From the NCBI GenBank assembly GCA_002335605.1, contig BEDY01000001.1, positions 186,001 to 250,000 on the forward strand: DNA of 64,000 bases, given 5' to 3'. A program made the translations under genes and the position numbers. Source of the stretch: Prillingera fragicola. Its lineage: Eukaryota > Basidiomycota > Tremellomycetes > Trichosporonales > Trichosporonaceae. The notes under the pieces are model-generated. The model was given only the letters and a program-made list of their open reading frames with translations, was not told the DNA's origin and did no database searches. Shown here one piece after another: positions 22,178 through 33,761 of the stretch (the first letter of the stretch is position 1; every line of letters starts with the position of its first letter).

Positions 22178-23159
22178 TCACTCAACCATCAGCGTAGGCA
22201 TAGGCCAATAACACCCAGGCGGCATCTCAACAGCTTTTCCAGGCATGCAAAAATCCCGCCCCCGCCCAATCCAGTAAACCTTTGCTTGCTCAACCTTCAT
22301 GTCGACGCGGAACGTCGCATCCGTAATGACCGTCGCTCCTTCGAAATCAATGAGCGCATAAAATCCATTCGGGCGTTTGCAGACGTGCCGCATTTGAACA
22401 TCGTTGTGTGCGACACCGGCGCCGTGGATGGCTTGATACAGCCACGTAATGATATTGCTGCCCCCATCAGTACAGATTACATGCTGGTGTAACTCATACT
22501 TCCATCGGCTTGAGAAAGGGCAAGGCGTCCTCGGCTGCCCGGCCATAGGTCGTGTACAGGCACGTACCGACGTCTTCCAGGAGCATGAGGAAGATCTCGT
22601 CCGCGGCCTCATCTTTGGCCTCTCCCTCGGTGTTCTTACAATACCCCCGCCACAGCCCGTAGAAACGCGGAACAACAGTGCCCTGCAGACCCTTGAGATG
22701 GTTGGACAGCACCCACGCCTCGCGCGTGGTGGATTCGGCCGTTAGACGTGGACACCCGCCCTGCTGCCTCGCGGCAGGGGGATAGCATATTTTGGCCACC
22801 AGGTTTGTGTTTGCCGTTGAAAGATTCTTGCCGCTTTCAGGTGAAATGGCAGTATACTTTACTTGCGTGCGATATCCCGTGTACGTGCGTCCTGTGCCTA
22901 GTTGCTCGTGTAGCGCGAGCTGGCCGACGATGTAGTGTTCTTGGTCTACTCGGATGGGGGCGAGTGTGGGAGGGAAGACTGTGTCGAAATAGTAGATTGT
23001 GAGTGGGTTTGGAGAGGGGTTGTCGGTGCGTGAGTGGGGGGAAAAGATTATGAGGTGTTCGCTTGCGTCGACTGGGTCTGGCATTGGCTTTGCTGGAAAG
23101 TGAGGTGGTGAGCTGTTGCAACTTGGGAAAGTTGCAGTGGTCCTGTTTTGCACAACCAT
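22178..23159 (-). CDS. Protein-kinase-fold protein
   Basis: Exon 1 is 22500-23159 and exon 2 about 22178-22457. Visible kinase landmarks are a beta-3 lysine (NLVAKICYPP), an acidic hinge (MLLEDVGTCL), a catalytic loop GVAHNDVQMRHV with the aspartate kept, and IDFEGA in place of DFG. All three catalytic residues (Lys, Asp, Asp) are present, so activity is possible. The family resembles the small atypical kinase-like proteins that are often multicopy in basidiomycetes. The 42-nt intron 22458-22499 (GTATGA, branch CTGATG, acceptor GGCAG) fits by signal and homology, but joins one base out of phase; either the splice site differs or there is a one-base indel. The start ATG at 23159 is the first that gives a plausible N-terminus; a second in-frame ATG lies about 25 codons in. 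Confidence 0.6.
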
Positions 23160-23945
23160 TGTCACAGGAGAGATGCAGATCGAGAAGACTTTGCTTCTTC
23201 TATTTCTTGTAACACCTTGCTCGCACCTTGTGTAAACATGAGGAATGTTGCATGAAGCGGAAGTGCAGATTCTGTTAGAATGCTCCGCGGCCGATAAGGC
23301 TATGAAGCTCCCCATCAGACCTGATGCTCCCTCCAAGATGCAGCAGCCAGTGCTTGCGGTCCGCATTCAGATCAGTGATGAAGACTTAGAGCACCAAGGT
23401 TGGTGAAGTGAGGTCAGCGGAAATTATTCGAGTATTAATTCACAATTTCTGCCATCGACCCACCTGCAACTCGCAACGTGCCTTTCGTGCACACACTGAA
23501 TAAAATGGTTCTGTCACCTTTGGCTCATGCACATTGAGATGAGGCAGTGCGAGAACGTAATCCGTAAAATGTCACCCTCGACGAGAACGTTTAAAGGCAC
23601 AGCCACTGTGCGACCCAAGCCGTGGCTTTGTACATAAATACATGTCCCCTGCTGTTTACCTTTCCACCAACCTCGCGCCTTTGGTTGGCTCTGTCAATCA
23701 GCAACATTAACCGAGATTCAACAGATTCTCCTCTTTGTGGTCGATTCGGGTACTTGTCACAATCACACACCTAACGACGACTGCTATCCACCTCCCCCAA
23801 GCCTAATGCAGGCCCCACACGCTCATCCCTTGACCCATGGCATGAGGAGACGATAGCCGTCGTTCGCAGATGACTATGTAGTTGCTCCAGGATCTGCAGA
23901 CGCCCCCTTAATACCCTTCCCATCTCTGCATGTACAGTACAACAC
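23160..23945. other. Intergenic region
   Basis: The 786 bp lie 5' of the kinase-like gene and 3' of the large gene ending at 23946. The part 23400-23660 is AT-rich. No gene, repeat or RNA is recognised. Confidence 0.4.
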
Positions 23946-26900
23946 TCATTCGGGCCTCACACTCATACTCTCCCGCTTCAAACTCCTCCTCCGACTCTTT
24001 GCCTCGGCCGCCTCCCGCGCCTCGCGCGCTTTAGCAGCCATGGCCAGGACCTGGGCGCGGGTCAAGCCATTCGTCACTGTCAGGTCATACTTGCGCTTCG
24101 GTTTCGGGGCGGTGAGCGGTGTCGCGGCCGGGACCCAGCCTGGGCGCGCCAGATCCGAGGTGGCGAGGGGCTTGGGCGGCTGGGCTGGCGTTGGGGCTGC
24201 TTGTTTGGCTGCCGGCGATGCTGCTGGCGCCGGTTCCGACCAGGCTGGGACGGGACGAGCAACAGCAGGCGCCACGACAGGCTTGACCGCCGATGCCGGC
24301 GTCACTGGTCGAGCAGCCTGTGCCGGGGAAACGACAGGCTTGGCGGCCGAAGCGGGCGTAGCTGGCTTCACCGTGGCAGGACCAGGGGACTTGGGAGCCC
24401 AAGCTGGCGATAGCGGCTCGGCCTTGGCACCAGCTTTGTTCGGCGTAGCATGAGCTTTGGCTGGCGTCTTCGGCGATCCCTTGCTAGCTTCCGGGGACGA
24501 CCTTTCCGCTGACACCATTGACGCGACTGCCTTGACTGGGGTCGCCGTCGGTCCACCTGAGACCTGCTCACACGTCACAGCCACCTCGCGCCTGACGACG
24601 CTCTCCACGACAACCCGCTGCCGAGGCGATGTCGCCAGTGCGTGCCGAGCGCCGTCCCTCTGCGGCGTCTCGGCGGGCACTGACCTGGTGAACATATGCT
24701 GTCCGGCGGGCGGCGGCGTCGCTGTGGATGGAACACCGGCCCGAGAACTGCGCGGCGTCGAGGCTCGAGCCTCTGCCGGAACGACTTCAGGAGCACGGTG
24801 GGATGTCGGCGTAGGCGGTATGTCCGCCCTCGGCCGCGTTCCCTTTGCGACAGGCGACGTCGCAGCAGTGACCGGGGTCGCGCAGCTCGGGCGCGTCGCC
24901 TCTCGCCTTCGCGGGGACGTGGCGGGCGGCACAGCCTGAGCAGGCCTCACAGGCGTCTCAGCAGGCAAACTCCTGCTCGATCTCGCGACCTGAGCCGCCG
25001 GAGGCGGCTGGGTCAGACTGAATGCGTTGGGACTGAGCTGGTTTGGGCTGGCGCCCGGCCGCGTACCGAAAACGCTGCCGCTGCTGTCCGTTGGCCTCGA
25101 GGGTGTGGTCGGCCGCGAGATCGTGATGCGTGGGGAGAGGGGCAGGCTCTGGGCGGTCGTAACGAGGACGCTTTCCTCGGCCTCGAGCTCGTCTTCTTCC
25201 GCATCCAGCTCGTCTTGCTCCATGTCGAGCTCGTCGTCCTCCACTACAGCGCCGGCGCGATCCTCCAGTTGATCCTCCTCTTCAGACCCCTCCTCTTCCT
25301 CTACCGCCTCCTCGGCCTGGGTCGCGCCGTCACCACGCCGCCCACCAAGCCACCCCCACTTCAACGGATTCATCCGCTCCAACAGACTCGCACTGCCGCT
25401 GGACGCAGGCTGCCCCTGCGGTGCCGATGACGCGGGCTGCGCAGGTAGCGGCGACGGTGGAGACGTATCAGGCACCCTGGAACCCTGCGCAGTCGGCGCA
25501 CGCGGACTAGCGGTCCCGCGACGCATGCGCTTCGACCTGCCCAACCGCTGGAGACTCTGCTCGTCGTCCGCCAACGCCGAGGCTTGGCCGCTCGAATCCC
25601 TAGGCCGCTTGCGTGCTGCTTCCACCGTGGATGAGGGGCCAAGGACCGCGGGTGCCGACACTGCCTCGTCCGCTTGCGGGGCGGATTCTTCGGTTGTCGA
25701 CACCAATACGCCCGGAGGACGCGGTTGCGACTGGGAGGGTATGTCCGTCGTCGAAACGAGAATATGCTGTTCTGTATCGATGACCACGGCGACACGCTCT
25801 TCCTGAGTGACCTGGGAAGTGTATCGCGCGAGGGTAAACGTTGCTGAGTCCTGCGACTGGGAAAGTGACGCCGACGTGCCCGTTTCCTCTTCCTCGTCCA
25901 CAGCTTTGCCTTTGCCCTTGGCGCGTTTCCGTCTCTCACGCTCATAGTCTGACAACTCGTCCTCGTCCGTGTCTCCACCCTCAGCGGCATCAGAGCTGGG
26001 TGCAACCTTGGGCTCGGGCGAGTCGGGCGATAGAATAGGCGGGGGAGGTGTGGGCTGTCTGAAGGCATCGTACTTCCTCCGCCTGCCGCGCTGTGGTGCA
26101 TTGGCGAGCGGTTTAATCTTCATAGGCTCATCGTCGCTGCCGTCCTCTCTTGGCCGCTTGGGTGGGGATCGCTTCGGCGCAGGCTGCTGTGGTGTCGGCG
26201 GCCGAGGGGCGACTGGTAAGGGCGGCGGGAGCATCTGCCCGTCGACGATGTAGGAAACAGGGTCGGCGTCTAGTTCGTCCTCTTCGTCGTCAGAGAGAGT
26301 GTCGTTTGCGCCATCATTGACGTGTTCCTCGGGCTCGAAGTCGCTTGGCACCTGGCCTGGAACGCTGGCGTCGCTGAGAGACTCAAAAGGTCGGTACGGC
26401 GAGCTGGTTGACGCGGACGTGCGAGACGGTGCTGCAGAAAGAAGCGACTCTGCAGAAGCGGCGTATGACGGTCCTGCAGGCGCGCGCGACGGTCCTGCCA
26501 CCGCGGTCTCCGCGGTCTCAGCCCCTGCCACGTCGATCCCAAATACTGTTATGCGGTCGAGGATAGCGCGGTCCTGCGCTGAAGGTGGATCAAAGATGTA
26601 GGCTGGTATTTGCTTGGGATGCTTTGTGTCGTATGCTTTGATGTGAGGTTGGAGAAAGTCGTCGAGGTCTTGTGGGCGACCGTCGCGAGACACAGGCACG
26701 GGCGTCATGGACTGGTGGGGCCTCGTCAGCACTGCTGGCCACACTAGAATCTTGATCAACGTACATGCGCGCTCGATCGTCCACGCGCACGCGATGGTGC
26801 ATCCATTGCGTTCTGTGACACGTCTGACGGTCCCCTACCCGTCAGCACCAGTTCAAAGAACAAAACTCACGCTCCAGAATACCACTTTCTCAATACGGGC

Positions 26901-27657
26901 CGAATATCCTCGTCGTCGTTCCCAAAACCCACCTCTTCGGCAAGCGGATAGAACACGGGGTCGAACCGATTCCCACCAACGATGGCCCAGTCGAGAATAT
27001 CGAGCCTGACAGTTGGGACGCCTGCAAGCTCGATGGAAGCGTCGAACGGCGGGGGAAGCAGCTCGATGCGAAAGGCTTTTACGCAAATAATGGAGCGGAG
27101 GTGAGACGTGAGCGTGTCTGGAAGTTCGCCAGCTAGTGATCTATACGACGTCGCCTGCGTCAGCTGAATGCGGCTGGTGCTGCCTTTGCCTGTTTGCCAC
27201 ACTCACCGTTCTAGCTGGGTTGTACGTTCAGTGTCAAAGCCTACTTGGAGGTAGTGGGTGCTGTCCGAGATGGTAGCGTAGATCTTGCGCTGGGGGTCGT
27301 CGGCGTCGCGGTAAGAGTGGAACTGGGCAGTATGTAAGCATGCAGTTGGCGGACGGTGTCAGGGAAGACAATGCTGGCGATTCGTACTGCTGTGAGTTGA
27401 GCGAGGTGTGAGCCATTGCAGATGACACCGAGGTCTGCCCCATGCTGTCTATGGTGTGTATGCAGATGCCTCTTGATCCATGTCTTGATAGACTGGGCCA
27501 TTGAGGCGTCGTCGTCGCTGCTGCTGTCGTCGTCGTCGTCGTCGGTGTCACGGTGGGTGGATGGTTGTTGACAAGTTGGCCGTACGCGTCGAGGGAAGGT
27601 GAGGTGGACGACGGAATCAAATTGTTTCATGCACACAAGGAATATCCTCGGTTCCAT
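23946..27657 (-). CDS. Candidate shelterin TPP1/Tpz1-like OB-fold protein, ~1177 aa
   Basis: Four exons: 27388-27657, 27207-27322, 26871-27140 and 23946-26823; introns are 65, 66 and 47 nt and the sum is an exact multiple of three. The N-terminal ~220 residues look like an OB fold of the TPP1/ACD-Tpz1-Est3 type: a WIKRHL lead, a strand pair KIYATISDSTHYLQVGF (compare the LVSDGTHSV strand of TPP1), SIICVKAFRIELLP and VRLDILDWAIVGG. A poly-Asp tract encoded by GAC repeats sits before the fold. The remaining ~900 residues are disordered: acidic runs, Pro/Ser/Ala-rich repeats of KPA/TPA type, many SP and TP sites and a basic C-terminus (KSRRRSLKRE), suggesting a nuclear protein. TPP1 in other eukaryotes links POT1 to telomerase; that role here is inference from fold pattern only. 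Confidence 0.5.
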
Positions 27658-28333
27658 GTGGGGTAATCTCTGGGGATTCAGGGACAAGCCACGTGGTTAA
27701 GGGCCTAACAGCTCCGGGCATAGCACCCCAGGAATGAGCCATTTTGGGTGAGATTTTCAGGGCCGCCAACCAACCGGGCCGAATTCCGCTGACTGCTGCG
27801 CCCCTCTGCCCACCCACTTGCCATGCGTGTATTTTCCCCAGTTGCGCCCCACCCTTGTGGACCCTGAGCAAGTTGCGCCCCTTGGGTCTGATGCCTGCGT
27901 CACTGCAGCCCCCGCCCGGTCCGGCCGCGCTGCTCTGGTCATCCCCTCGGCATTTGTCGTGCGCACTCTCTCTCTCTCTGTCTCCATCCAGTCCACGCTG
28001 CACAACCCTCTCTCTCGCTCGCTGCTGGGTAGTCGACGCTCACTCCAACATTCACTTCTTGCCTCTACCACTCTCGAACCACTACTGCTGCATTTCTCTC
28101 TTGCATCTCGGGCACATCGACACACTGCAGACGCATCCCTGCACCCCTCCCTCGCCCACCTTTCCTTTCTCTGCATTCCCTAATCTCTCGTGGACCCCAA
28201 CTCCGTCATCGCCTCCCTCGCTTCCACCCTGCATCCCCCCAACACCATCTTGCATTTCATCTCGCCATCACCACCATCCACCGTCCGCTTTCCAACGAAC
28301 CCTCAATCACACAGCTAGCATCGCATCTCCGGC
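27658..28333. promoter_or_regulatory. Divergent promoter, OB-fold gene / deubiquitinase
   Basis: This 676-bp region separates two divergent starts. From 27960 to 28320 the plus strand is a strongly C/T-rich leader with (TC)n near 27966-27980, typical of a fungal core promoter and 5' UTR for the deubiquitinase gene. A 229-codon plus frame here is this leader read by chance. Confidence 0.55.
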
Positions 28334-31060
28334 ATGGACAAGTGGCGCCGGTTCGGTATCGGCGGAGGCAGCAACACTAATGGAACCACGCCGAAGGAAG
28401 TCCCCACAGATGCCGTGGTTGCTCCGGTCGTAGAGTCAAAGGGCAAGGAGCGCGCCGTCGACGAGGTCCTGTGGGGTCTCGAGAACGTGAGTGCCGGCGA
28501 TGTTGCGTCAGAGAGCTAACGGCCACCAGTTTGGCAACACATGCTACTGCAACTCCATCCTGCAGGCCCTGTACGCCTCACCGCCGTTTCGCGCGTTTGT
28601 AGAGTCGTACCCCAACGTCCAAAAGCCATACAACGCTCTCGGTGGCGCGATAGCAACTGGCCCCATCCCCACCCCCTCACCTGAATCGCTGCAAAAGCCA
28701 AACCCACTCGAGACGGTGCCAGTGGCCTCGCCGGTCAAGGAAAAGCGCGGCGGCATCCTCGGCCTCGGCAAGTCCAAGGCGGCAGCGACCCCGACAGTAG
28801 CCAGGCCCGTGCTCCCCACACCTCCCCCCCAGCAGCTCCCACCGCCCATCATCCTGCCGCACGACCCCAACTTTCCGGAGATGACGCTCTTCTCCACCAT
28901 CCAGACGCTGTTTGACCACATGAACACGTCGTTGCCCCATCTCCCAGCGGCGCCGAAAACTCCGCAGGCGGCAGCGGCCGTTGCCGCCAGTGCGGTTGCC
29001 GCTGGGGGCGCTGCTGCGTCGCTTCCATCCGCCTCGCTTGTTCAGTCGCCGACAGCAGGGGCTGGGCCAGGCCAGCCTCCGCAGGGACCCTCGCTGCTTG
29101 CGTCGCTGCCCCCGCCGTCGTGCGTCCGCGGCGCAGGACCGTACTCTGCGGGCACGCTAGGACGCGGTGTCGTCCGCCCCGAAGACGTACTCCGTACCGT
29201 TCGTCGGACGCACCAGCTGTTCGCCGGCCAGGGCCAGCAGGACGCGCACGAGTTTTTGGGATTCATGCTCAACCAGCTCGCCGAGGAGATTGAAGGCATT
29301 GACGCCAAGCTCAAGGAAAAGGGCGAGGAGGTGATTGACGCAAAAGACCGGGCGGCGGCAGGCAAGACGTTTATCCACTCGCTGTTCCACGGCGTGCTTG
29401 TCAACGAGACGCGGTGCCTCAACTGCGAGACCACGTCGGCGCGCGAGGAGAGCTTTCTCGATCTGTCTATTGATATCGAGCAGCATTCGAGTCTGACGGC
29501 GTGTCTGCGCCAGTTTAGCCACTCGGAGATGCTCTGCAGCACCAACAAGTTTTACTGCGAGACATGCTGCGGCCTCGTCGAGGCTGAGCGCAGGTGAGTT
29601 TTTTCATGCGTCGCTGCCAAGTCCCGAAGAGCTATTTCTGGCTCAGTGGCGTGGTGCTCGCGTCTGTGCACCGGCACGGCAGCACATTCGGTCTTGTTAT
29701 TGTTTGGGGCTGTAGCTGACGCCACTCTCTCAGGATGCGTATCAAGTCGCTTCCGAACATTCTTGGTCTCCACCTGAAGCGGTTCAGGCAGGACGAGATG
29801 GGACGTCTGCACAAGTTGTTCTACCGCGTCACATTCCCCTTGCAGCTGCGTGTGCCTTGCACGACCGAGGACACCGAGGACGGCGAGCGGGTGTACGAGC
29901 TGTTTGCCGTTGTCGTGCACATTGGAAAGTGAGTCTGCCCTCCGCGTCCGCAGCTAACAATCAGCGGCCCAACTCACGGCCACTATGTCACTGTCGTCCG
30001 CTCGAGCGGGCAGTGGGTCATGTGTGATGACGAGAACGTTGAGCCAATCGAGGAAGAGGACCTGGCAAATTACTTTGGCGACAACATTACTGGCGCCGGA
30101 TACGTGCTCTTCTACCAGGCCGTGGACATTGATCTCAAGTCGCTTGGACTCAAGAAGATTCCCGTCCCGCGCGTGCCGCCTGTCCCGCCTACTCCCAAGC
30201 CGTTCCACATCGCGATGATGGAGGACGACGAAAGCACGCCGTTGGCGACTACGGGCGCGTTGCCTCCTGTCCACGAGCCGGCTTCAGTGTTCATCGAGGG
30301 TCCCCCGCCAATGGTGCCCGTCAAGGCCCCCGTGCAGCCCCCGCCCATCGCCTCGCCCACCCCGGCCGCGCCCGTGACGCCAATCAAGGTCTCCGTCCCG
30401 CAGCGTACCGACTCGGCGCACTCGTCCATCGGTCCCACGCCTGAGCGCGACCACCACGCCGACCAACCGCGTCAGCCGTCGTCTGCGTCGCGCTCCCCAC
30501 GTGAACCGACGTCAAACTTCCGCGAGCCGTCGTCGACCTCGCCGGCCGAGAACAAGTCCAAATGGTACAGCATGAAGAAGCGCGACTCGGTTTCGTCTGG
30601 TTCAGGCCTGCAACGTCAACCCTCCACGGCGACGACTCTCAACACGGTCTCGGACGGAGCTTCCGCGCGCGGCGCCTCGCACGCCGAGCTCCCGCAAGCC
30701 AACATTGACCAGCACCACGCCGACCTCTCGTCCTCGATGCTGTCTACGGCGACAACGCACACGACGTCGTCAGGCAACTCGCACCCGTCGACCAACGGGC
30801 ACAGCGCCGCGCCACTGGCTATACCGACCCCGAACCGCGCAGCCTCCTCGACCCGCCCCGACCGGTCTTCGTCCGTCTCCCGCCCCGACCGCTCCGCGAG
30901 CGGTACGTCCTTTGGCGGGAACAATGGCTACGGCGGCGGCGTCAGTCTTGGCCGTAAGATAAGTGGCGCAGCTGGGTTTGGCAAACTCGCGCGGAGTAGT
31001 AGTAATGCGTTCAAGATGGGCTTTGGAAAGAAGAACAAGGTCGATGAGGAGGGGCATTGA
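28334..31060 (+). CDS. Ubiquitin-specific protease, USP12/46 (yeast Ubp9/Ubp13) type, 835 aa
   Basis: Four exons: 28334-28486, 28530-29593, 29734-29928 and 29965-31060; introns of 43, 140 and 36 nt, exact phase. It is a C19 cysteine peptidase that removes ubiquitin: Cys box [19 protein letters not shown] (Cys about residue 56), the [12 protein letters not shown] motif, two CXXC zinc pairs (CLNCETT, CETCCG), the strand [12 protein letters not shown] and the His box [20 protein letters not shown] (His about 477). A low-complexity insert rich in Pro and Ala lies between the Cys box and the QQDAHEF motif. The last ~300 residues are disordered, Ser/Pro-rich, and end basic (KMGFGKKNK). USP12/46 relatives act with WD40 partners (UAF1; CreC in Aspergillus CreB), which is family knowledge, not shown here. 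Confidence 0.92.
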
Positions 31061-31548
31061 ACGTCACGCTGGGCTCAGGTGACGGGGGAAGGCTTTGGGG
31101 TGTGAGCTGTAGAGGTGCCGAGGAGAGAACTCTGCCGTGCTGTGCATACTTGCTTGTAGGGAGGATAATGATATGCTGCTTGCTACTGCAGAAGAGAGGA
31201 TCTTTGCTCCTGGAGGGTCAGTGGCGGCCAGTGGTGGATTGTATTCAATTCAAATCGAATCCTAGTCTTCACCCATCTCTGTCGAACATCATCCATATGA
31301 GCCAGTGAGAAACCAACCTAGTTTACTCAACTTGCACACATTCTTCCCCAGTGGTGTCTGTCCATCTGCTTCAATAATATTCATGCATGTATCGAGCAGT
31401 TATCCCAACCGAGAGCACAGTCATTTCCTAATCAAGAAGGCTGAACGATTAACGGAATCAACCGGACCTGACCGCCCTCCTCCTTGGCAGGCCGTGATTT
31501 TCCTCATCCTCATCCTCAATCTCATCCACCACCTCGCCACCCGCAAAA
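31061..31548. other. Intergenic region before COQ10
   Basis: About 490 bp between the deubiquitinase stop and the COQ10 start. The part 31240-31450 is AT-rich. It should hold the terminator of one gene and the promoter of the next; nothing else is seen. Confidence 0.45.
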
Positions 31549-32573
31549 ATGAGGACACAAACCCTCACCCTCGCCCGGCGCGCCATCGCGGGTCCCAGCC
31601 GTCTCGCCCGCCCAGCAGCCCTCCCCTCGCTCATCGCCGCCCGCCCAGTCCCCGCCCATGCCCCCGCCGCGGCGAGGTCCTTCTTCTCCCTGCCGGATAT
31701 CTCAAAGCTCGCCAACCTCGTGCCCGGGGCGCCGGAGAATGGGGTCGCTAGTGATGGTGAAGAACAGAGGTTTCATGCTAGGAAGGTTTTGCCGTGAGTG
31801 CTCTCTCTTCGTTTGGGTCAAGGCGGGGGGGATGGAGATGCTTTTGCGGGGGGGCTTGCTCCTCCGTGGTGTGTTCGGGCTGTGCTGGCGGATGCGTGGT
31901 GAGGACAGCTGCTTGCCTGTTGCGGAGCGTTGCGGGCAGTTATTTGCTGTGTGGAAGGGACTGGCAGCGGCAGCTCGGCCTGCGCATCGCGGCATACCTG
32001 TTGGCGTGCATCTTGACCTGTCGCCGCCGAGACCCCTCGTCTCTCTCCCAGCCTATCATCGGCCACACCCCAATGTCCATCCCCACAGCTTGCTTACGAC
32101 CCAGCTACACTCCTGCCCAGCTGTACGAGCTCGTCTCGGACGTCCCCGCGTACGCCGGTTTCATCCCGTTCTGCACCACCTCGACGGTCCTCGACAAGGC
32201 CGGCCGCGCACGACACGACTGGACACCGGGCCGGGAGCCGTTCGAGGTCGACGCCGAGCTGGCGGTCGGCTTTGGCGGGCTCGAGGAGCGCTACATTTCG
32301 CGCGTGGTCGGGACGCCCTTCCAGTCTGTCTCTGCTACGGCGTCCGAGCGCACGCCCCTGTTCAAGAATCTCGTCACGACGTGGTCCTTCGCCCCCATGT
32401 CGCCAGGTGGGGACACGGCGGCAGGCCCCACGCTGCTGACCATCGACTTGACGTTTTCGTTTGCAAACCCCTTGCACAGGATTGCGTCCCAGGCTGTCTT
32501 GCCAAAGGTCGCGGATAAGATGGTCGAGGCGTTTGAGACCCGTGCCAATGAGGTTTGGGGCACGAGGCGATGA
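31549..32573 (+). CDS. COQ10: Coenzyme Q-binding protein COQ10 (START domain), 237 aa
   Basis: Exon 1 is 31549-31793 and exon 2 32105-32573; the join CC|C restores KVLPYTPAQLYELVSDVPAY, the hallmark entry to the Coq10/polyketide-cyclase START fold. The intron, 311 nt, is far longer than others in the window. The first ~45 residues are Arg/Ala/Ser-rich without acids (LARRAIAGPSRLARPAAL), a mitochondrial targeting sequence. Later landmarks are YAGFIPFCTTSTVL, VGFGGLEERYISRV and LTFSFANPLHRIASQAVLP. Coq10 binds ubiquinone in the inner membrane and is needed for efficient respiration. Length matches fungal homologues. It faces the complex I assembly factor gene tail to tail, with 216 bp between stops. 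Confidence 0.93.
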
Positions 32574-32789
32574 GTTCTTGGGCTACGTTGGTGCGGGGGA
32601 GGCTTGACGATGGCGATGACGGTGTGAGTAGAGTGTCAGAGGTTAGGGATGTAGCGGCTGTGGAGTGATTGTTATATGCATTACTGGATGGTACAGTGTG
32701 ATGTGGTCGAGCCAACGTCGGCGTAGAGCAGCGACAGCGGCAGCGAGGCGGGGGCTGAGCCTGGTAGAGAGGATGAACGGCAGCTAGGG

Positions 32790-33574
32790 CTAAGCCATGC
32801 GGTGCGCACGCGGCTTGTTGTCCCGCATGTCCACGGGTTTGAGCGGGCACAGGGCTGCGCTGATCGTGCGGCCTTCTTCAAAGAGGAGATTGTATGTCGA
32901 GCATGCGTTGCGCTGGAGTGTCAGTTCCGATGCACCTACTCGCAACAAGGGACGAAGCCTGGCATAGTGCTGCGGGGCCCAGCCGGCGACAGGCCTCAAC
33001 CAATCTGCGCAAGAGCACTCACCGAATCCATCACGTCGAGCTGGATACCCAGGTTGGAGATGTAGTCGCGGATCCGCTTGGGGGCGGGGATGACGCGCGG
33101 CCCGGTGCCAAAGATGAGAATCTCTGCTAGGGTCAGTCTTGCCTTCACTCTTGACTCTTGGGTAGATGATCGCTAGCAAGTCTATGTACTGTATCTCCGA
33201 GAAGAGACAACGGCCCCTCACTTCACTCGCTGCTCGCACTCACCAGGCCTTGGAACCATTCGCTCAAAAACAGCAAACCTCTCCTCTGTCCACCCCTCCC
33301 AGGCCTTGTCGACGCCCTGCATGCCATCACCGATAGGCGGGTCGACGTCCCACAGCAGGACACGGCCTTCAGCAAAAATTGCTCCACCTGGGATGACGAG
33401 GCCGTCCGAGAGCACAAAGCCCTTGTGGTTTAGTTTTGAGATTGAGAGCGGCGGGTTGTCGCCTGCTTCAAAGAGGTTTGTCAAGGAGCGCACTGCTGGG
33501 GTCGTGCTGAAGACCCGAGTGGCAGGGTTACGTGCCAAGCGTGTGGCTGCTGTTGCTAGTGATCTTGTGAGCAT
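32790..33574 (-). CDS. NDUFAF3: Complex I assembly factor NDUFAF3-like (DUF498/Mth938 fold), 184 aa
   Basis: Exons 33244-33574, 33023-33123 and 32790-32912 join in phase to give 184 residues. The N-terminus (MLTRSLATAATRLARNPATR) is a mitochondrial presequence. The Mth938-like core is clear: GFVLSDGLVIPGGAIF, EILIFGTGPRVIPAP, LGIQLDVMDSRNACSTYNLL and FEEGRTISAALCPL. NDUFAF3 acts early in the assembly of mitochondrial complex I, so this fungus should keep complex I. The gene is divergent from ADE2 with only 187 bp between start codons. An ATG 20 codons upstream frame extension starts with a non-ATG codon, so 33574 is preferred. Confidence 0.9.
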
Positions 33575-33761
33575 TGTGAGTGGAATAGTGAGTAATGTCT
33601 GTCGATGGAAATGTCTACACCCAGACGTCACTGCTCGAGCAGAGCGGGATCAAAACCACGTGCTCAACTCAAAATGTCAGTCATGTTGCTCGACTTTTTC
33701 AACAACCAACAGCACATCTACAATCCCATCCTTGACTCGTTTCTTGCAACAGCACGCACAA
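33575..33761. promoter_or_regulatory. Bidirectional promoter NDUFAF3 / ADE2
   Basis: Only 187 bp separate the two start codons, so the core promoters must overlap or abut. The half near ADE2 has short AT-rich stretches (TTTTTCAACAACC). No specific factor site is assigned. Confidence 0.6.

Noticed and set aside
27744..28433. 229-codon plus-strand frame before the deubiquitinase
   Set aside because: It is the C/T-rich promoter and leader read in a chance frame (Pro/Ser/Leu/His only) and overlaps exon 1 out of frame.
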